From contig NZ_JACJPI010000058.1 of assembly GCF_014695975.1 (NCBI RefSeq), positions 434,001 to 498,000 on the forward strand: a stretch of DNA of 64,000 bases, given 5' to 3'. The DNA comes from Leptolyngbya sp. FACHB-321 (GTDB taxonomy: Bacteria; Cyanobacteriota; Cyanobacteriia; Leptolyngbyales; Leptolyngbyaceae). Both the position numbers and the translations under genes were made by a program. Within the stretch, counting starts at the first letter, position 1. The number at the start of each line of letters is the position of its first letter. Below are positions 17,915 to 27,229 of the stretch, piece by piece. Under the pieces are notes generated by a model, which was given only the letters and a program-made list of their open reading frames with translations, was not told the DNA's origin and made no database searches.

Positions 17915-18232
17915 TTAAAGGTCGTCGTCTTCCATACGTGCCATGACGATCGCGCAAAAGGCAAACGCAGCCACCAATGGCATTGGTGTCGCAAAGAAAT
18001 AGCTTAACGAGGCAGCAATAATCGCGCTGAGTCCAGCAGCAGTGCACCAGATCTTTTCTTCAACACATAAGCCCTGATTTGCCTTAATCGATCGCAGCAC
18101 TTGAGTTGGAATGGGCACTGGCATGACCGCATTAGGAGGAAACGCCCAATAATCGGTACGTTCCTGAAACAGGTCAGTCCAACCGTTTTCAGCACACCAA
18201 TCTTCAATCCATTGTGCAGCGTAATGATTCAT
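17915..18232 (-). CDS. conserved small membrane protein
   Basis: A 105-residue protein with a tryptophan-rich soluble start (AAQWIEDWCAENGWTDLF, YWAFPPNAVMPVPIP) followed by two closely spaced membrane helices (about 65-98) and an acidic tail RMEDDDL. I have seen this layout as a cyanobacterial conserved protein but know no function. It is the first gene of the minus-strand group 18232-13974, with an 80-base gap to the next one. Confidence 0.75.
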   Translation of the reverse strand: MNHYAAQWIEDWCAENGWTDLFQERTDYWAFPPNAVMPVPIPTQVLRSIKANQGLCVEEKIWCTAAGLSAIIAASLSYFFATPMPLVAAFAFCAIVMARMEDDDL

Positions 18233-18835
18233 AGCTCGGCGTAATCAATGAGTTATAGGACGAGATTAAAAGGATAGATAAACGCTACGTGGGGCACAAT
18301 CTAGCGATTGAGAGATTCATCAAGCTTGCTAAAGCACCAAGATGACAGATGAATCCAACACGCTTTTTATACCCTTCGAGCCTAGCAGAGCCGTTCCTTT
18401 GACAACGATCGAAGAAATCAAAGTTTACGTGCTTCAAGAATGCTGAAACAATTTGTCATACAAAGCTTTTAGTAACTAGAAATAGATCTATCTAAAGTCT
18501 GCAAACGTTTTCTTATAGGGACTCTAGGCATTATTAAGTTGTTGTCTTTTCTCCAGGTTTACACTATTTCACAGGACGACATGGTTCTTAAAAAAAAACG
18601 AGTCACCTATTGATGGGTTGAATGATGAAATCAATCTTAAGTTATAAGCTGATGGTTGATTAGAAATCAGAATTGCTCGGCATAATCGTCCTGACGCGTC
18701 ACCCTACTTAAAAAGTGGGAAGATGATCGAGGCTAGATGCAAGATTCGGAGCATTGGTAAGGGTTTTAACACTGGCTTCAGTCATGCCATCGGTTTGTGA
18801 GATGCTATGTGTGAAAGGACTTAAGCGATCGGTTT
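18233..18835. other. divergent promoter region, no gene seen
   Basis: An AT-rich stretch including a run of nine A at 18590-18598. I looked for an NtcA box (GTA-N8-TAC), expected for nitrogen-regulated transporters, and found none. It should hold promoters for both flanking genes. Confidence 0.4.
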
Positions 18836-20074
18836 ATGCAAGTAACAACTCGGCTCTCAGTTTTAGCAGCTTTGGCGATCGCGATCGCTGCCTGTAGTCC
18901 CAATACGCCTCCGGCAACGACGGGTGCATCACCGCAGGCATCTGGTGCGTCAAATGCGTCTCCAACGAACGGAGCAACTACAGGTATTCCGATCGGCATT
19001 GGTGTCGCTCAAACCAGTAACGTGGCGCTGCTGGGGCAAGAAGAAGTCGCTGGCGCAAAAATTGCCGAGCAATATTTCAACAGTAAAGGTGGCATCAATG
19101 GCACACCGATTCGGCTTGTGCTTCAAGACACGGGCGGCGATGAGCAGGGCGCAAACAATGCGTTTCAGGCGCTGATTACAAAAGATAAAGTAGTTGGCAT
19201 TGTTGGACCCACATTGTCGCAGCAGGCGTTTAGTGCTGATCCGATCGCCGATCGTGCGAAAGTGCCTGTTCTTGGACCCTCCAACACAGCTAAAGGCATT
19301 CCACAAATTGGTGAGTACATTGCTCGTGTGTCTGCACCCGTTTCGGTAGTGGCTCCTAATGCTGTCAAAGCCGCACTTAAAATCAATCCTCAAATCAAGA
19401 AAGTGGCAGTCTTCTACGCTCAGAACGATGCCTTCAACAAGTCCGAAACCGAGATCTTTCAGCAGACGGTGAAGGAACAAAACCTCGAACTTGCCACTGT
19501 TCAAAAGTTCCTTACCACCGACACTGATTTTCAAAGTCAAGCAACGGCAGCCATTAATCTCAAGCCTGATTTAGTCATCATTTCTGGGCTGGCAGCAGAT
19601 GGTGGTAATCTCGTGCGTCAACTTAGAGAGCTGGGCTACAAAGGGCTCATCATTGGCGGCAATGGGCTGAATACATCCAATGTGTTTTCCGTTTGCAAAG
19701 CGCTGTGTGACGGTGTGTTGATTGCCCAAGCCTATAGCCCAGAGCAACCTGGTGAAGTGAACGCTGCCTTTCGCACTGCGTATCGTAACCAGTTCAAAAA
19801 AGAGCCGCCGCAGTTTAGTGCCCAAACCTTTGCAGGTGTGCAGGTCTTTGTAGAGGCGTTAAGGGTATTAGATAAACAGTCAAAAGTAACCCAAACTGCA
19901 TTACCAGCGTTACGAACCGCACTCAATAAGCAACTGCTTGTTGGCAAATACAACACGCCACTAGGCGAAATTTCGTTTACGCCTGAAGGTGAAATTGTGC
20001 AGAAAGAATTCTACGTTGCCCAAATCAAGATGGATGCAAACGGTAATAGCGGCACGTTTGCTTATTTGAAATGA
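18836..20074 (+). CDS. branched-chain/neutral amino-acid ABC transporter substrate-binding lipoprotein
   Basis: A 412-residue periplasmic binding protein of the LivJ/NatB type (type I fold, Peripla_BP_6). The signal sequence ends in a lipobox with Cys20 (AIAAC), followed by a low-complexity Ala/Ser/Thr/Pro linker to about 48. The fold is recognised from GVAQTSNVALLGQEEVAGAKIAEQYFN, VGIVGPTLSQQAFSADPIADRAKVPVLGPSNTA and PDLVIISGLAADGGNLVRQLRELGY. Cyanobacterial NatB of the N-I neutral amino-acid system is the closest known type. A permease gene follows 68 bases downstream; ATPase genes are not in the window. Confidence 0.9.
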   Translation: MQVTTRLSVLAALAIAIAACSPNTPPATTGASPQASGASNASPTNGATTGIPIGIGVAQTSNVALLGQEEVAGAKIAEQYFNSKGGINGTPIRLVLQDTGGDEQGANNAFQALITKDKVVGIVGPTLSQQAFSADPIADRAKVPVLGPSNTAKGIPQIGEYIARVSAPVSVVAPNAVKAALKINPQIKKVAVFYAQNDAFNKSETEIFQQTVKEQNLELATVQKFLTTDTDFQSQATAAINLKPDLVIISGLAADGGNLVRQLRELGYKGLIIGGNGLNTSNVFSVCKALCDGVLIAQAYSPEQPGEVNAAFRTAYRNQFKKEPPQFSAQTFAGVQVFVEALRVLDKQSKVTQTALPALRTALNKQLLVGKYNTPLGEISFTPEGEIVQKEFYVAQIKMDANGNSGTFAYLK

Positions 20075-20142
20075 GGTTTGCCAAGAGGGAATGCTAATTC
20101 ATCTGTCTATCGGTTGACGGTTTGAAACATTGAACACACGTC

Positions 20143-21093
20143 ATGAGTCTGACTATCTTTCTGCAAAACTTTTTGAATGGGCTGTCGATCGGCAGTGTCT
20201 ATGCCATTTTTGCCTTAGGCTACACGCTCGTCTTTTCCATTTTGGGCATCATCAACTTTGCCCACGGCGCAATTTTTACGCTGGGTGCGTACTTTACCTA
20301 TGTGTTGATTGGCGGAGCGTTTGGGTTTAACGGCTTGCTGGCAAATGCGATGTTGCCGGTGAAAATGCCGTTTGCAGTGGCGATCGTCGTGAGTAGCATT
20401 CTCTCTGGTTTCGTGAGTGTGCTGGTCGAGCGTTTGGCGTTTCGACCCCTCCGACGAAGAGGCGCAGATCCTCTGCTAACAGTTGTTTCTAGCCTCGGTG
20501 TCGCGTTCGTGATTGTCAACGTGATTCAGTATCTCGTTGGTGCAGAGAGCTATACCTTTCCGGCAGATATTTATGGCAACTTGCCGCCTGCAATCAACTT
20601 TGGGACAGTTGAGAATCCTATCCCGATCCGCAGTGTGCAAATTGTAATCTTCGCCGTTTCGGTCGTGATTTTGTCCCTTCTTACTTATTTAATTAATGCC
20701 ACCAAGTATGGCAAAGCAATGCGGGCAGTGGCGGAAGACGCCACGACAGCAAGTTTGCTAGGCATTGATACCGATCGCTTTATCGTCCTGACGTTCTTTG
20801 TCAGCGGCTTTTTGGGCAGTTTGGCAGGCACGCTCGTTGGCTCCAGCGTCAGCATTGCAGGACCGTATTTTGGCATTGGCTTTGGGCTAAAAGGGCTAGC
20901 AGTCATTGTGCTGGGTGGTTTGGGCAGTATTCCCGGTGCTGTTGTGGGCGGTCTGGTCATCGGGTTGGTAGAAGCGTTTGTGCCAGGAGACTACTCTGCC
21001 TACAGAGATGCGATCGCCTTTGGGCTTTTATTCATCATGCTGATGGTACGACCCCAGGGCTTGCTAGGACGATCGTTCGTGCAAAAAGTTTAG
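20143..21093 (+). CDS. branched-chain amino-acid ABC transporter permease (LivH/NatD type)
   Basis: A 316-residue inner-membrane permease with about eight hydrophobic helices. It opens with the family signature NGLSIGSVYAIFALGYTLVFSILGIINFAHGAI and contains AVAEDATTASLLGIDTDRFIVLTFFVSGFLGSLAG, the cytoplasmic loop that docks the ATPase, then VLGGLGSIPGAVVGG. It should work with the preceding binding protein. The second permease (LivM/NatC type) and ATPases are absent nearby, which is common in cyanobacteria, where nat genes are scattered. Confidence 0.92.
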   Translation: MSLTIFLQNFLNGLSIGSVYAIFALGYTLVFSILGIINFAHGAIFTLGAYFTYVLIGGAFGFNGLLANAMLPVKMPFAVAIVVSSILSGFVSVLVERLAFRPLRRRGADPLLTVVSSLGVAFVIVNVIQYLVGAESYTFPADIYGNLPPAINFGTVENPIPIRSVQIVIFAVSVVILSLLTYLINATKYGKAMRAVAEDATTASLLGIDTDRFIVLTFFVSGFLGSLAGTLVGSSVSIAGPYFGIGFGLKGLAVIVLGGLGSIPGAVVGGLVIGLVEAFVPGDYSAYRDAIAFGLLFIMLMVRPQGLLGRSFVQKV

Positions 21094-21170
21094 TTTCAGA
21101 CCGAGACAGAGGGTTCTAACAGTCTTATTTAATAAAGGCCTGTCAGTGCCCCGCAGTAAAATGGCAACGG

Positions 21171-21614
21171 ATGTCTTTCGCTACAGGTGGTAATGCTGTG
21201 ACTCAGAACGCCCCTGCTCTTCAGGGCTTAACCATACTTGCCATCGAAGATGAGCCGACGACGCAACGACTCCTACTGGATATTCTGGACTATGCCGGTG
21301 CTACTGTTAGCCTTGTCACCACGGGGCAGGAGGCACTAACCATACTCGAACAGCAAAAGTTTGACATTATTTTGGTTAATATCGTGCTCCCTGATGCCAG
21401 CGGCTATATGTTTCTTGAGCAGTGGCGACAACGGGAACGAGAGCAAGGTCTTGTTCTGACTCCTGCCATTGCTCTGACTGCTGCTGTCACCGAGGCTAAC
21501 AAAAGTCGGGCAGTCACAGCGGGCTTTCAAGACTTCGTTGATAAACCCTTTGACTACCAGCTTTTGTTAACTAAAGTCCTGGCAGCAATTGCGGCTACTG
21601 GTGAACGTCCTTGA
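21171..21614 (+). CDS. stand-alone receiver domain lacking the phospho-acceptor Asp
   Basis: A 147-residue CheY-like protein. The acidic pair Glu26-Asp27 (IEDEPTTQRLL), Thr103 (ALTAAV) and Lys125 (VDKPFD) of a receiver are present. The phosphorylation site, which should be Asp at the end of strand 3, is Asn70 (IILVNIVLPDASGY; codon AAT). No output domain follows. It may act as a pseudo-receiver with a fixed state or bind a partner without phosphorylation. It lies 77 bases after the permease on the same strand, but a link is not obvious. Confidence 0.85.
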   Translation: MSFATGGNAVTQNAPALQGLTILAIEDEPTTQRLLLDILDYAGATVSLVTTGQEALTILEQQKFDIILVNIVLPDASGYMFLEQWRQREREQGLVLTPAIALTAAVTEANKSRAVTAGFQDFVDKPFDYQLLLTKVLAAIAATGERP

Positions 21615-21839
21615 AACCAGCCATTACAGCCGTTTCCACTTGCAGACACCATACCCCTTCATCTCCAGCAAGTAGCCTCAAGAGCCGATCGATCTAGCAA
21701 CCGGATGGGACTGCATTAGCCAGATTTGGAACAGGCAAAAGCTCATGGAAACACCCTACCTCTAGCTTCAACTGCGGCATCAACGGCATCAATTGGTGCA
21801 GTTCAAAAAACTCATCATGCTCTTTAATAGGGGTTTTTA

Positions 21840-22631
21840 CTATGGAGCGCTAAACCCGCCTAATGACGCTTGGCTAAAGCCACCCGCGCTTTGGCTGGCA
21901 CGCACAGCCGATTGCGAAAAGACCTGAAAGGCATTCCGAATCTCTTTCTGACTGTTGCCTGGGGTAAGAATCCATTGCTCTCGAATCCCCATCTCTCGAA
22001 AAACCTGATGGAAATTGGTGCTACCATCGTCAATGCCCATAGCAGCGATGATATGGTTTTCGGTTCGCAGCAGATCTTGAACGAGCGATCGCACTGTTTT
22101 AGCAGACGCTCGGTGAGAATGGGCATCGGCTCCATCAGAAATGATCAGGGTTACGGTCCGTACAGGTACTCCGTTATCGGCAAACTCCTGCGCTTTTGCC
22201 AACACGGTTCCCAAAAGCACAACCGTTTGGTCATACAAGGGCGTTCCCTGATTGGGCGTATAGTTCTGAGCGTCCATCCGCACAGCTTGCGAAACGGAGC
22301 AGTAGGGATACAGGACGAACCCATTCAGGTAGCGATTGTGTACCAGAATGTTGTCTTGTTGGTTGGAGTTGAGCAAGGCATCCAGAACGGTATTATGCCC
22401 AGCACGAACGATCGCCGCATTGCCGCCATACTCGATCGAGCCAGAGTCATCCGGCATGATCGTGACTAGCACGACTTCACTAGCAGTGACATCATCAACC
22501 TGAATACCCAACCCTGCCTGAATTTGGGCACCAATGTCATGCACATTGAGCGCTTGCAGGGAATCGTTAGACAGGATACCTTCTGCTTGAGCTGATTGAA
22601 AGAGTTGATTGAGATCAGATGTTTGAGACAT
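21840..22631 (-). CDS. vWA-domain protein (TerY-like)
   Basis: A 263-residue protein whose middle is a von Willebrand factor A fold. The metal site reads DDSGS (Asp61, Ser63, Ser65) after VVLVTIMP, with the threonine of GTPLYDQ and the aspartate of IISDGADAHS completing a MIDAS-like site. The N-terminus is a short helical region, and the C-terminus is a Ser/Gly/Ala/Phe-rich tail. Proteins of this type are grouped with PP2C phosphatases and a special kinase as the TerY-P triad; both partners lie in the minus-strand block just upstream. A ribosome-binding site AAGGAAA precedes the ATG. Its role as a scaffold for phospho-signalling is inferred. Confidence 0.82.
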   Translation of the reverse strand: MSQTSDLNQLFQSAQAEGILSNDSLQALNVHDIGAQIQAGLGIQVDDVTASEVVLVTIMPDDSGSIEYGGNAAIVRAGHNTVLDALLNSNQQDNILVHNRYLNGFVLYPYCSVSQAVRMDAQNYTPNQGTPLYDQTVVLLGTVLAKAQEFADNGVPVRTVTLIISDGADAHSHRASAKTVRSLVQDLLRTENHIIAAMGIDDGSTNFHQVFREMGIREQWILTPGNSQKEIRNAFQVFSQSAVRASQSAGGFSQASLGGFSAP

Positions 22632-22779
22632 GATAGTTTCCTTAATAGAAGGGGGTTACGTTGGTGTTGAGGTCGTTTTGCCTTATGTTGAAGCAGCGAA
22701 ACGTCGGTGAACGGTTTGAGAATGGACGTGCGAGAAGTTATGCCAAAGTAGGCAATGGATTCTTGGAGGTAAAGCTACA

Positions 22780-23409
22780 ATGACTCAAGCCTTACCGCAA
22801 TTGATAACTCTAGATGAATTTCTCGATTGGTATCCAGACGATGAGGGACGCTATGAACTCATTGATGGTTTGATCGTTGAGATGCAACCAACAGTCCAGC
22901 ACGGCAAGGTTTCAGGGTTTAGTGATTCTCGGTTCAGTGTCGAGATTGATCGCTTACAGCTTCCCTACTTCATCCCTAGAGATTGCGTCGTCAAACCTAT
23001 TGATACCGATTGCTCTAGCTATTAACCAGATGTAATTGTTTTGGATGAGACGACGATCGGCGATGACTCACTGTGGGAACCACGATCGACCATCACTTAG
23101 GGGCGATCGGTGCGGTTAATTGTAGAAGTGGTGAGCACGAATTGGCGGGATGACTATCTCAAGAAATTGGCAGACTACGAGGCACTAGGTATTCCTGAAT
23201 ATTGGGTGGTTGATTATGCTGTATTGGAAGCTAGCCACTACACCGGGCAACCCAAACAACCAACATTGAGCCTTTATGCGTTGGTGGATAGTGAGTATCA
23301 AGTCAGCCAGTTTCGTCAGTCCGACCCGATTTTCTCTCCTACATTCCCGGAACTCCATCTAACGGCTGAACAGGTTTTCACTGCCAGCCGTTCGACTCCT
23401 ACAAATTGA
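22780..23409 (+). pseudogene. Uma2 (DUF820) nuclease-family gene with two in-frame stops
   Basis: One frame reads through a full-length Uma2-type protein: ITLDEFLDWYPDDEGRYELIDGLIVEM at the start, then PDVIVLD, RLIVEVVSTNWRDDYLKKLADYEALGIPEYWVVDY and SPTFPELHLTAEQVF at the end. It is interrupted by TAA at 23023-23025 (before PDVIVLD) and TAG at 23098-23100 (before GRSVRLIVEVVS), both in the same frame, with no frameshift. The PD-(D/E)XK-like core residues remain, so decay looks recent. Its 3' end overlaps the convergent nicotinamidase-like gene by 11 bases. Confidence 0.85.
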
Positions 23410-24439
23410 TGCCAGTCCAAGACGCGATCGCCTCTGTGGATTTCACTACCTGCATTCCAGCATCAGCGAAGCGCTGAAAAGCCGCATTGGCTTGATCGGT
23501 GAAATCGACTACACCCGGAACTACGACAGGCGAGGTGCAATCCTCCAGCAAATACACTTTCTTGGCAAGGCTAGGGTCTTGTGCCTGGATCTCGGTCAGC
23601 AAATCATCAATCGTCCAGGCAACACAGTGGCTTTTTGCCTGTCCAGCAATAATCACCGCATCAAACTCCAGCAGCTTTTGAATAAAGCGCGTATTCTTTT
23701 GGGCGATCGGGCGACCGTCAGCACTATCCAGCACTTCGGGACGCAGCACTGAGTAGTTCTCAGTTAAGGGATTACCACCTTTAATCTCAAAGTTGGTCTG
23801 GCTGTTGCGGGCGATCGCGTGAAAAAAGCAAGCTTCTTCCACCGCAGAGACAAGCGCGTGACCAATGCCGCCCAGCATCGCGTGATAGGGCCAGATGGTG
23901 AGAGGATATTTGCCGTTATCGCTGAGTCGATGGGTATAGTGCAAGGCAAACCGTTGCAGTACCATGTAGTTGCCCTGCGTCAGGCTATAGGCGATCGCAG
24001 GATTCACTTTCCATACACCCTGCTGCACATCAGCTAACGAAATCATGGTCATGGGTGTGGGATGCTCGCCTGCATCATTCACCCAAAAACCAGGGTGAAA
24101 GATCTGCATAGCTGTGTGAGTGTCCATCGTGGGTGCAATTTCAGTAATTACATCCAAGTTGCGATAGATAAATTGGCATAAACGCTGATTGTCTTCAACA
24201 GCTCCATTGCCCAATCGGCCACCGACAAAGAGTTCAAAACCAGGAATACAGAACGTATTTTGTACATCGATCGCCATTAAGCAAAGGCGCGTTTTATCTT
24301 TTGCTGCTGGTTGTAACCCCTGCTGTTTTGCCCACGCTTTCGCCTGCGCTGCCCGCTCCTGGTAAGGAACGCACCAAACCTCACCAACTCGTTGAGTATC
24401 GAAATGCGAAGGAATGGAATATTGCGTTTGAGTTGTCAT
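23399..24439 (-). CDS. nicotinamidase-like cysteine hydrolase (isochorismatase superfamily)
   Basis: A 346-residue protein, longer than typical PncA. Catalytic triad candidates are Asp58 (MAIDVQNTF), Lys220 ([16 protein letters not shown]) and Cys272 ([12 protein letters not shown]). The metal-site pattern of nicotinamidases is present: Asp106 and His108 in [11 protein letters not shown] and His186 in [13 protein letters not shown]. The IKG...YS and WP.H.....G motifs point to nicotinamidase rather than plain isochorismatase. It should deamidate nicotinamide or a relative, feeding NAD salvage. AGGAG precedes the ATG. It follows the kinase gene by 97 bases on the same strand, next to ADP-ribose-related genes, which strengthens the NAD link. 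Confidence 0.82.
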   Translation of the reverse strand: MTTQTQYSIPSHFDTQRVGEVWCVPYQERAAQAKAWAKQQGLQPAAKDKTRLCLMAIDVQNTFCIPGFELFVGGRLGNGAVEDNQRLCQFIYRNLDVITEIAPTMDTHTAMQIFHPGFWVNDAGEHPTPMTMISLADVQQGVWKVNPAIAYSLTQGNYMVLQRFALHYTHRLSDNGKYPLTIWPYHAMLGGIGHALVSAVEEACFFHAIARNSQTNFEIKGGNPLTENYSVLRPEVLDSADGRPIAQKNTRFIQKLLEFDAVIIAGQAKSHCVAWTIDDLLTEIQAQDPSLAKKVYLLEDCTSPVVVPGVVDFTDQANAAFQRFADAGMQVVKSTEAIASWTGINL

Positions 24440-24536
24440 AAGATGAATCTCCTAAAAAGTAAAGCGAATAGATTGCAATTGTGGTAGAGCTTGTAGAGGT
24501 ACTCGCTATACCTGTCCCTACGACTATCTGTTGTGG

Positions 24537-26435
24537 TTAAGCGATCACGAGTTGGTAAATTTCGTGAGAGCTAACTACATACAAGCTATTTAACGCAGGC
24601 AACAGTTGGCAACTGCTGTCTACAAATGGTTCGGTATCGGCAAAGGTCTTTGTGTGCACGAGTTGTCCCTGCTGTAGCTCAATGCGGATAATGCCATTAT
24701 CGGTGGCTGCTAAGAGAAAATTGGCGATCGCACAACCAGGATCTTTCTTGTTGATGGCTGCTAACCAGTGGTTGGTGCCATTTGTTGCTTGAGCCGTAGC
24801 AGCAATGGTTCCATTGGATTGAATGACCACACAGGTGTGATGGATTTGTCCTTGCGTTTGAGTGGTTAAGAACAACCAACCATACTCCTGGCTAAAGGTG
24901 CAGGTAGCGTGGATGAGTTGCCCTTGCCATGCGGGCAGTTGGACGCGATCGTTCAGCCCTGGTTTATTAGCATCAAAGACAAAGGCAACTTTGAAATTAC
25001 CAGCTTGATAAAAGCCAAAACCAAACCGAGAGCCGACCCAAAAACGGGTTTGATTGGATAAAACATCTCCGATATGGGAAGGGCTGTGGAGAGTGGGGAG
25101 CAGGGCGTAGGGGTTGTTCCATAAGAGTTGTCCGTTGCTAATCCAGTAAGAAGCTGATTCATTGGCATCAAAGAGGGTAATTGAGCCAAGATTTTCAACT
25201 GCGATTCGTTCGGGTGCTTTATGTGAATGGAAGGTTATGACCTGCCCCTGATAGCCTAGAAGTGTGCGGTTGCCTTGAATACGCCAGTCAAGATTCGGTT
25301 TTAGTTCACCATTCAGGATTACAGAACCATCTTCGCGATGGAAGTGTCCGTGATCGTGATACACCCATTTCAATTGCGCCTGTTCTACAGTGGCATATAA
25401 AAGCACTCCTTCGGTTTGGAACAAGCGCGTTGCAGTCACTGTTCCTCGCACTGTTGTTACCGCCTTTACAGCAATTAGAAGCGTTTGTTGGCAGCCAGGA
25501 CACAGGTCACGGGCGTGTTCTTTGCCGCACGTAGGGCACTGCGTCCAGCGTAAGTTGTCTAGCAGCGATCGAGGAAATTCTCCCCGGTGATCGTGTACAA
25601 ACACCTGCTGAAAGTAATGCAGCAATTCATCTGGCAAAACACGGTAGGGAATAGCTGGCTTGGGATAATGTACCTCTGGGTGAAAGACTGTGATGCGATG
25701 GAGCGATCGTGCTGCCTGCAACACCTTCTGCTTCGGGTCTTTGGGTTTATAAATGCCTCCATAGGGATCAACAAACAATAAACACTGCATCAACATCACT
25801 GCAAAGGCGTACCAATCAGAGACAATAGTGGGAGGTCTTTGCAGGAGCGGTTGAGGAGCGCTTGGATCACATAATAGCGGGTCAACAAAACGAGCCGTAA
25901 ACATCATGCAAGGAAAGGACTGAAACTGAAACGAATCCGCATCAATGCAATAAGCTTCTGTCCCTCGTACCAGCACATTTAAGTCATTGAAATCACCAAT
26001 AATAACGTGATGGAAGTGCAGCTTAGAAACCGTGTCATGCAAATCTTGAAAAATTTGTACAACGGTCTGGGCAGAAATTCCCGCTTGCCGAAAGCTACGT
26101 TCACCGTACCGCAACAAAGGATTAGTACCGCTCAACAATGGCATGGTGTAACCGAGAATCGTTTTTCCCGCTTTATCAGTGGCAAGGGCGCTGGGGGTAA
26201 TTACTCGTGATGGTAAATGACGGGGAAACTGAAGTAGTTTTTGTTGATGGATTTGAAGACGATCGCGGGCAGTCTGTTGCTCCTGTGGTAAGCCTTGATA
26301 ATCTGAGTGCGTCGGTGGTTTGAATAGCTTTAGGGCTGTGGTTTGATCAAGCTGAAAAACATCTGCTTCGCCACCTTTACCGATCGCCTTCTTGGGGTCA
26401 GCCCGAATCCGTTTCCCATTAATATAGACATCCAT
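24537..26435 (-). CDS. TerY-P-type protein kinase with zinc ribbon and C-terminal beta-rich domain
   Basis: About 632 residues from the ATG at 26435; the TTG at 26450 is an alternative. The kinase core has GKGGEADVF (glycine loop), Lys36 in ALKLFK, the catalytic loop IGDFNDLNVLV (Asp148, Asn153) and IDADSF in place of DFG (Asp165). This HxN-less loop is typical of the kinase of TerY-P triads. A CPTCG-x8-CPGC zinc ribbon follows at about 308-325, and the last 300 residues are beta-rich with repeated W/Y strand patterns, suggesting a propeller. There is no membrane helix. It lies five bases beyond the ADP-ribosylglycohydrolase stop. Confidence 0.83.
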   Translation of the reverse strand: MDVYINGKRIRADPKKAIGKGGEADVFQLDQTTALKLFKPPTHSDYQGLPQEQQTARDRLQIHQQKLLQFPRHLPSRVITPSALATDKAGKTILGYTMPLLSGTNPLLRYGERSFRQAGISAQTVVQIFQDLHDTVSKLHFHHVIIGDFNDLNVLVRGTEAYCIDADSFQFQSFPCMMFTARFVDPLLCDPSAPQPLLQRPPTIVSDWYAFAVMLMQCLLFVDPYGGIYKPKDPKQKVLQAARSLHRITVFHPEVHYPKPAIPYRVLPDELLHYFQQVFVHDHRGEFPRSLLDNLRWTQCPTCGKEHARDLCPGCQQTLLIAVKAVTTVRGTVTATRLFQTEGVLLYATVEQAQLKWVYHDHGHFHREDGSVILNGELKPNLDWRIQGNRTLLGYQGQVITFHSHKAPERIAVENLGSITLFDANESASYWISNGQLLWNNPYALLPTLHSPSHIGDVLSNQTRFWVGSRFGFGFYQAGNFKVAFVFDANKPGLNDRVQLPAWQGQLIHATCTFSQEYGWLFLTTQTQGQIHHTCVVIQSNGTIAATAQATNGTNHWLAAINKKDPGCAIANFLLAATDNGIIRIELQQGQLVHTKTFADTEPFVDSSCQLLPALNSLYVVSSHEIYQLVIA

Positions 26436-26455
26436 AATTTTGTCACTCAATGAAC

Positions 26456-27229
26456 TTAGTGAGATGGATAACGAGTGGTAAATGTGTCTACAACATCCAT
26501 CAAACGTTGATCGAGACGAATCATAGTTTCTTGGGCGATCGCCTCTGGTACACCCCCGTAAAACGCTTCAGCAATACTGCCTGCAATGCACGCGATCGTG
26601 TCACTGTCGCCACCCAGAGAAATGGCATTACGAATCGCATCCTCAAAATCCATTGATTCTAGAAAAGCTGTAATGGCTTGTGGAACAGAACCCTGGCAGG
26701 AGACATCAAACTGATAACTGGGACGAATAGTATCTAATGTTTGACTCAAATCGTAGGCAAAGGTTGATTCAATGTAAGCCTTGATTTCAGGTTTGCTCTG
26801 TCCCGTCCGTGCCAGAAAAACGGCGGCAGCAGTTGCCTGCGCTCCCTTAATGCCTTCGGGGTGGTCGTGTGTCACCGCAGCACTGCGTTTAGCTTCCTGT
26901 AACACCTGCTCCAAATTGTCAAATGCATAGCTCACTGGACTAACACGCATCGCAGAACCGTTACCCCAACTGTTGTAAGGCTCCCTGTTACTGGAACCAG
27001 CCCAGGCGTTAAACGTACCACCATAGCCAGCTCCCGGAAAGCGCTGATGATACTGCTTCAGAGTGTCGGTATAGTCGCCCTGATTTAGAATGGCATCGGC
27101 GATCGCGACCGTCAGCACCGTGTCATCCGTAAACCGGGATTCTGAACGAAACAGCCGAAATTGTTTAGTCTTGATGTTATTCCACTCGTAAACGGAACCA
27201 ATGATATCACCCGCGATCGCGCCTAACAT
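26456..27229 (-). CDS. ADP-ribosylglycohydrolase family protein (DraG-like)
   Basis: A 257-residue enzyme of the ARH/DraG fold. The dinuclear magnesium site is visible as TDDT at 34-37 and GGDSDTIACIAGSIAEAFYG near the C-terminus, and the start LGAIAGDIIGSVYEW is typical. Such enzymes remove ADP-ribose from proteins or hydrolyse related ADP-ribose compounds. The start overlaps the PP2C stop by seven bases, with AAGGAGG just before the ATG inside the upstream gene, so the two are translationally coupled. The target here is unknown. Confidence 0.92.
   Translation of the reverse strand: MLGAIAGDIIGSVYEWNNIKTKQFRLFRSESRFTDDTVLTVAIADAILNQGDYTDTLKQYHQRFPGAGYGGTFNAWAGSSNREPYNSWGNGSAMRVSPVSYAFDNLEQVLQEAKRSAAVTHDHPEGIKGAQATAAAVFLARTGQSKPEIKAYIESTFAYDLSQTLDTIRPSYQFDVSCQGSVPQAITAFLESMDFEDAIRNAISLGGDSDTIACIAGSIAEAFYGGVPEAIAQETMIRLDQRLMDVVDTFTTRYPSH

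Noticed and set aside
18233-18835. NtcA box before the amino-acid transporter
   Set aside because: No GTA-N8-TAC sequence was found on reading the region.
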